The notes below the pieces were generated by a model. The model did not search any database, had not been told where the DNA came from, and saw nothing but the letters and a program-made list of their open reading frames with translations. From Scatomorpha sp040765295 (lineage in GTDB: Bacteria > Bacillota > Clostridia > Oscillospirales > Oscillospiraceae): a stretch of 64,000 nucleotides of DNA. This document shows positions 60,233 to 64,000 of this stretch, one piece after another (the first letter of the stretch is position 1; the number at the start of each line of letters is the position of its first letter). The stretch is from assembly GCA_040765295.1 (NCBI GenBank), contig JAXGSB010000001.1, positions 1,302,001 through 1,366,000 of the forward strand. Reading direction: 5' to 3'. Both the position numbers and the translations under genes were made by a program.

Positions 60233-63200
60233 ATGGCTGTTTTGAGAGTTTATGTTGAAAAAAAGGCTGCCTTTGCCTTAAAGGCCGAAAAACTGAAAAA
60301 GGAGCTTCGGAGCTTTTTGGAGCTGCCTCAGCTTGAGGAGCTTAGAATAATAAACAGGTATGATGTTGAGGGAATTGACGAGGAGCTTTTTAGGCGTGCT
60401 ATAGACGAGATTTTTTCTAACGCAGTGACCGATGACGTTTATTTTGAAGAGCCCGAATCTTATATGGCCATTCGTTCGGAGTATTTGCCCGGACAGTTTG
60501 ACCAGCGCGCCGAGTCCTGCTCGGAATGCATCCAGCTTATTTCAATGAAGGAGCGGCCGATTTGCAGGTCTGCAACAATCTATCTTTTGGAGGGCGCGCT
60601 TACGGACTCCGACCGCGAGAAGATTAAAAACTATATCATAAACCCCGTGGAAAGCCGCGAGGCAGCTTATGAGCTGCCTGAGAGCCTAAGAAACGTCTTT
60701 CCCGAACCTGAGCCCGTGCCGATTATCGAAGGCTTTATAGGCATGGACGACTCTGAACTGGGTGAGCTTCTTGAGAGTATGGGCTTTGCTATGGACCTCG
60801 ATGACCTTCGCTTTTCTCAGAACTATTTCAAGTCTGAGCGGAGAGACCCGACGGAAACGGAGCTCAGAGTTCTCGACACCTATTGGTCGGATCACTGCCG
60901 GCACAGCACCTTCAACACGGAAATCATAAAAATAAACATAGATGATGAAAAAAGCTCCAAGGCTTATGAGCGCTATTTGAAGATAAGGAAAGAGCTTGGA
61001 AGGGAAAATAAACCCATAAGTCTTATGGACCTTGCCACGATAGGGGCAAAATATTTAAAGCACAAAGGCGTGCTTAATAACCTTGACGAGTCGGAGGAGG
61101 TAAACGCCTGCTCGGTCAAGATTAAAGTCGATGTTGATGGACGATACGAAGACTGGCTTTTAATGTTTAAAAATGAGACACACAACCACCCCACCGAGAT
61201 AGAGCCCTTCGGCGGAGCTTCTACCTGCCTAGGCGGCGCCATAAGAGACCCGCTTTCGGGAAGGGCTTACTGCTATCAGGCAATGAGAATCTCGGGCGCG
61301 GCAGACCCCAGAACTCCCCTTTCAAAAACGCTTAAGGGAAAACTCCCTCAGTATAAGATAGTCACCGAGGCGGCGGAGGGCTACAGTTCTTACGGCAACC
61401 AGATCGGTTTAGCCACCGGCCTTGTTGACGAGATTTATCACCCCGGCTATGTGGCAAAGCGCATGGAAGTCGGCGCAATTATGGCTGCCGCGCCCGCTAT
61501 TAATGTTGTGCGCAAAAGACCTCAGGCCGGAGACCTAATTATACTTTTGGGCGGCAGAACCGGCCGCGACGGCATAGGAGGCGCCAGCGGCTCTTCCAAG
61601 GCGCACGATTTAGAGAGTTTAACAAGCTGCGGAGCCGAGGTTCAGAAAGGCAACGCACCCGAGGAGCGCAAAATTCAAAGACTTTTCCGCAAGGGTGAAG
61701 TGAGCCGCATGATAATTCGCTGCAACGACTTCGGCGCGGGCGGCGTCTCGGTTGCTGTTGGCGAATTGGCCGACGGGCTGAGGATTGAGCTCGATAAGGT
61801 ACCTCTTAAATATGAAGGCTTAAGCGGAACGGAACTTGCTATATCCGAAAGTCAGGAGCGCATGGCCGTATGCCTTCATGCCGAAGATGCCGAGCGCTTT
61901 ATCCATGAGGCAAAAAAAGAAAACTTAGAGGCCACGGTAATTGCCGAGGTCACCGAAGAGCCCATGCTTAGAATGTATTTTAGAGGTCAGCTCATCTGCG
62001 ACCTTAAGAGAAGCTTTTTAGATACAAACGGCGCAAGCAAGCAGAGTGAGGTTTTTGTAGAGGCTTTTAAAGAGCCTGAGAGCAAAGATTATGGGAACGG
62101 CAGATTCTCCGCTATTTTTGAGAATAAGCTCTCAGACTTAAACTCATGCTCTAAGAAAGGACTTGTTTCGCGCTTCGACAGCAGCATAGGCGCCGCCAGC
62201 GTTCTTGTCCCCTTCGGCGGAAAAAATCAAAGTTCTCCCGCCGACTGCATGATAGCAAAGCTCCCTGTTTTCGGAGAAACGCGCACATGTTCGGGTATGG
62301 CCTACGGCTTCGACCCCTATCTTTCGGAGCAAAATCCCTATTTAGGAGCCTATACTGCCGTTGCTGTGAGCGTTGCTAAACTTGTGGCTGCAGGCTTTGA
62401 GCGTAAGAACATATATTTGAGTTTTCAGGAATATTTTGAAAAACTTGGAAATGAGCCCTCCCGTTGGGGCAAGCCTTTTTCGGCGCTTTTGGGAGCGCTC
62501 TCGGCTCAGCTCGGCTTATCTGTGGCCGCTATCGGCGGCAAAGACAGCATGTCGGGAAGCTTTGAAGACCTGGATGTCCCCCCCACGCTCATCTCATTTG
62601 CGGTATCGCACGGAGATGTAAAAAACATAATAAGCCCCGAGTTTAAGCGCGCAGGCTCTAAGGTTTATCTTCTTAAAGCTCCCGTCCGCGATAAAGAAAA
62701 CCTCATCGCCTGCCTTGACAGGCTGGAGAAGCTGATTTCGGAAAAACTTATAATATCTGCCCTCACTGTATCGAATTCTCTTGCAGAAGCTGTTTTTAAA
62801 GCCGGGGTCGGAAACTCTCTTGGTTTTACTTTCTCGGAAAGGTTCTCGCAAACAGAGCTTTTTAGTAAAAACTACATCTCCTTTATATTGGAAGCCAATG
62901 ACGAGCTTAGTGAAGACGATTCTCTTATATTCTTAGGCACGACACAAAAAGAGTTTTTCTTTAAATACAGAGATGAAAAAGCTGACGGCAAAAAGCTGGA
63001 AAAAGCTTGGGAAAACACCTTATCCTCTGTTTATCCCACCGAGATTGAGGGCAGGCTGACTAAAAAGCAGGCGCCCTTCAGATATGCCGAAAAACTGCGT
63101 TTCCCCAAAATCGGCATAGCAAGACCTGCCGCCGTAATTCCCATCTTCCCCGGCACAAACTGCGAATACGACACGGCGGAGGCTCTGCGCAGAGCAGGCG

Positions 63201-63919
63201 GAGTACCCATGTTTGCGCACGTGAGAAATCTGAATTCAAAAACGATTTCGGAGGGTGTTAAAGAGCTCAAAAAAAACCTGGATTCGGCTCAGATGCTCAT
63301 AATCCCGGGGGGCTTTTCAGGCGGCGACGAGCCCGACGGCTCGGGCAAATTTATAAATTCATTTTTCAGAAATCCCGAGCTCAGCGATGCCGTCCATGCA
63401 CTTTTGGAAAGGGACGGACTTATTCTCGGAATCTGTACCGGTTTTCAGGCCCTTTTGAGACTGGGGCTTTTGCCTTTCGGCAAAATCTGCAGCATAACGG
63501 CCGACTCGGCCACTTTGAGCTTTAATGAAATCGGCAGGCACCAGAGCGGACTTTTTAAAACGATTATATCCTCCAAAATCAGCCCCTGGCTCTCGAAAAC
63601 CGAGCTTGGCGAGGTGTTTACGATACCAGCTTCGCACGGGGAGGGCAGATTCTGCTGCAATCCGGAGCTGCTGAACACGCTTATTGAAAACGGCCAGATT
63701 GCCTCCCAGTATGTCGATGACGACGGCCTTGTGAGCTCGGATATACGCCACTGCCCGAGCGGCTCTGTTTTCGGTATTGAGGCGATAAGCTCTCCCGACG
63801 GCAGGATTTTGGGCAAGATGGGACACTCGGAAAGAAGCGGCAAAAATCTCTATATAAATGTGCCGGGCAGCAAATATCAGCCTCTCTTTGAGGGCGGTGT
63901 GGACTATTTCAGGCTCTGA
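60233..63919 (+). CDS. purL: Phosphoribosylformylglycinamidine synthase PurL, single chain
   Basis: 1228 residues. The N-terminal 150 residues are PurS-like. The synthetase part has YWSDHCRHSTF, FKNETHNHPTEIEPFGG, GGRTGRDGIGGASGSSKAHD and GGKDSMSGSF. The C-terminal glutaminase has FPGTNCEYDTAEALRRAG, LILGICTGFQALL (nucleophile Cys) and SHGEGRF. This is the one-chain form found in many Clostridia instead of PurS, PurQ and PurL. Starts one base after the purD stop. Last gene of the operon in the window. Confidence 0.96.
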   Translation: MAVLRVYVEKKAAFALKAEKLKKELRSFLELPQLEELRIINRYDVEGIDEELFRRAIDEIFSNAVTDDVYFEEPESYMAIRSEYLPGQFDQRAESCSECIQLISMKERPICRSATIYLLEGALTDSDREKIKNYIINPVESREAAYELPESLRNVFPEPEPVPIIEGFIGMDDSELGELLESMGFAMDLDDLRFSQNYFKSERRDPTETELRVLDTYWSDHCRHSTFNTEIIKINIDDEKSSKAYERYLKIRKELGRENKPISLMDLATIGAKYLKHKGVLNNLDESEEVNACSVKIKVDVDGRYEDWLLMFKNETHNHPTEIEPFGGASTCLGGAIRDPLSGRAYCYQAMRISGAADPRTPLSKTLKGKLPQYKIVTEAAEGYSSYGNQIGLATGLVDEIYHPGYVAKRMEVGAIMAAAPAINVVRKRPQAGDLIILLGGRTGRDGIGGASGSSKAHDLESLTSCGAEVQKGNAPEERKIQRLFRKGEVSRMIIRCNDFGAGGVSVAVGELADGLRIELDKVPLKYEGLSGTELAISESQERMAVCLHAEDAERFIHEAKKENLEATVIAEVTEEPMLRMYFRGQLICDLKRSFLDTNGASKQSEVFVEAFKEPESKDYGNGRFSAIFENKLSDLNSCSKKGLVSRFDSSIGAASVLVPFGGKNQSSPADCMIAKLPVFGETRTCSGMAYGFDPYLSEQNPYLGAYTAVAVSVAKLVAAGFERKNIYLSFQEYFEKLGNEPSRWGKPFSALLGALSAQLGLSVAAIGGKDSMSGSFEDLDVPPTLISFAVSHGDVKNIISPEFKRAGSKVYLLKAPVRDKENLIACLDRLEKLISEKLIISALTVSNSLAEAVFKAGVGNSLGFTFSERFSQTELFSKNYISFILEANDELSEDDSLIFLGTTQKEFFFKYRDEKADGKKLEKAWENTLSSVYPTEIEGRLTKKQAPFRYAEKLRFPKIGIARPAAVIPIFPGTNCEYDTAEALRRAGGVPMFAHVRNLNSKTISEGVKELKKNLDSAQMLIIPGGFSGGDEPDGSGKFINSFFRNPELSDAVHALLERDGLILGICTGFQALLRLGLLPFGKICSITADSATLSFNEIGRHQSGLFKTIISSKISPWLSKTELGEVFTIPASHGEGRFCCNPELLNTLIENGQIASQYVDDDGLVSSDIRHCPSGSVFGIEAISSPDGRILGKMGHSERSGKNLYINVPGSKYQPLFEGGVDYFRL

Positions 63920-64000
63920 TCAGCCCAGTTTGTCGCCGTTGCAGACTTTTTTATCGGGTGTAATAAGCACAACTCCGCCTTCGCTGTAGGTGCCGAGAAC
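63920..64000 (-). CDS. C-terminal fragment of a tRNA-binding-domain protein (cut by right edge)
   Basis: The last 26 codons of a minus-strand gene whose stop (63920-63922) directly abuts the purL stop. The visible end GVVLITPDKKVCNGDKLG resembles the extreme C-terminus of the OB-fold tRNA-binding domain at the end of MetG and related proteins. Too little is visible to name the gene. Confidence 0.45.
   Translation of the reverse strand, partial: VLGTYSEGGVVLITPDKKVCNGDKLG

Noticed and set aside
1..64000. The window as a closed circle, because metG is cut on the left and a MetG-like C-terminus is cut on the right
   Set aside because: The distance does not leave room for the missing middle of metG, and a 26-codon fragment cannot show identity.

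Overview
The window looks like chromosomal DNA from a low-to-mid GC Gram-positive anaerobe of the class Clostridia, though the family cannot be fixed from sequence alone. The evidence is: TmcAL, DegV, VanW-type and YkvI-type proteins; a single-chain 1228-residue PurL; strong GGAGG ribosome sites with ATG, GTG and TTG starts; lipoprotein signal peptides; acetate kinase; and no respiratory-chain genes. Both edges cut genes: the 5' half of metG on the left and a short C-terminal tRNA-binding-type fragment on the right.

Layout. 1-6034 (minus): htpG, hemW, a VanW-domain membrane protein and metG, closely spaced. 6227-8522 (plus): a CbxX-type AAA ATPase and a NagD-type HAD phosphatase. 8641-15298: three tandem paralogous secreted proteins built from 29-residue Gly-rich repeats, with almost identical spacers, followed by a repeat-rich non-coding stretch. 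A fourth copy lies at 31723-33417. 15958-18454: a glycerophosphodiesterase-like protein and an MFS sugar-type transporter, divergent. 18560-23453 (minus): a complete branched-chain amino acid ABC transporter (livKHMGF) whose binding protein has its two halves in swapped order, i.e. a circular permutation. 23574-29905: tmcAL, ackA, rplU-rpmA-lipoprotein-obg and a ketopantoate-reductase-like enzyme. 30212-34677: tRNA-Ser, a TrkA-C membrane protein split by one in-frame UAG, the fourth repeat protein and two lipoproteins.

35231-47232 is an accessory island. On the minus strand it has an ETF alpha/beta pair and a HAD phosphatase. Divergently it has a full phosphotransferase system (EIIA, EIIB, UlaA-type EIIC, PRD-type regulator, its own Enzyme I and HPr) together with a DUF362 protein and an FAD enzyme most like alkyl-DHAP synthase or 2-hydroxyacid dehydrogenase. 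The simplest reading is a self-contained pathway that imports and phosphorylates an unknown sugar acid or polyol and oxidises it, passing electrons to the ETF. This is the best candidate here for an undescribed system.

47772-52726: a serine-palmitoyltransferase-like PLP enzyme, a second ketopantoate-reductase-like protein, a YkvI-type permease and a DegV protein. 53018-53091: tRNA-Gly. 53495-63919: a purine operon purE-F-M-N-(PurO-type IMP cyclohydrolase)-(AICAR transformylase)-D-L behind a roughly 220-base structured leader. In it the usual bifunctional PurH is replaced by two separate proteins.
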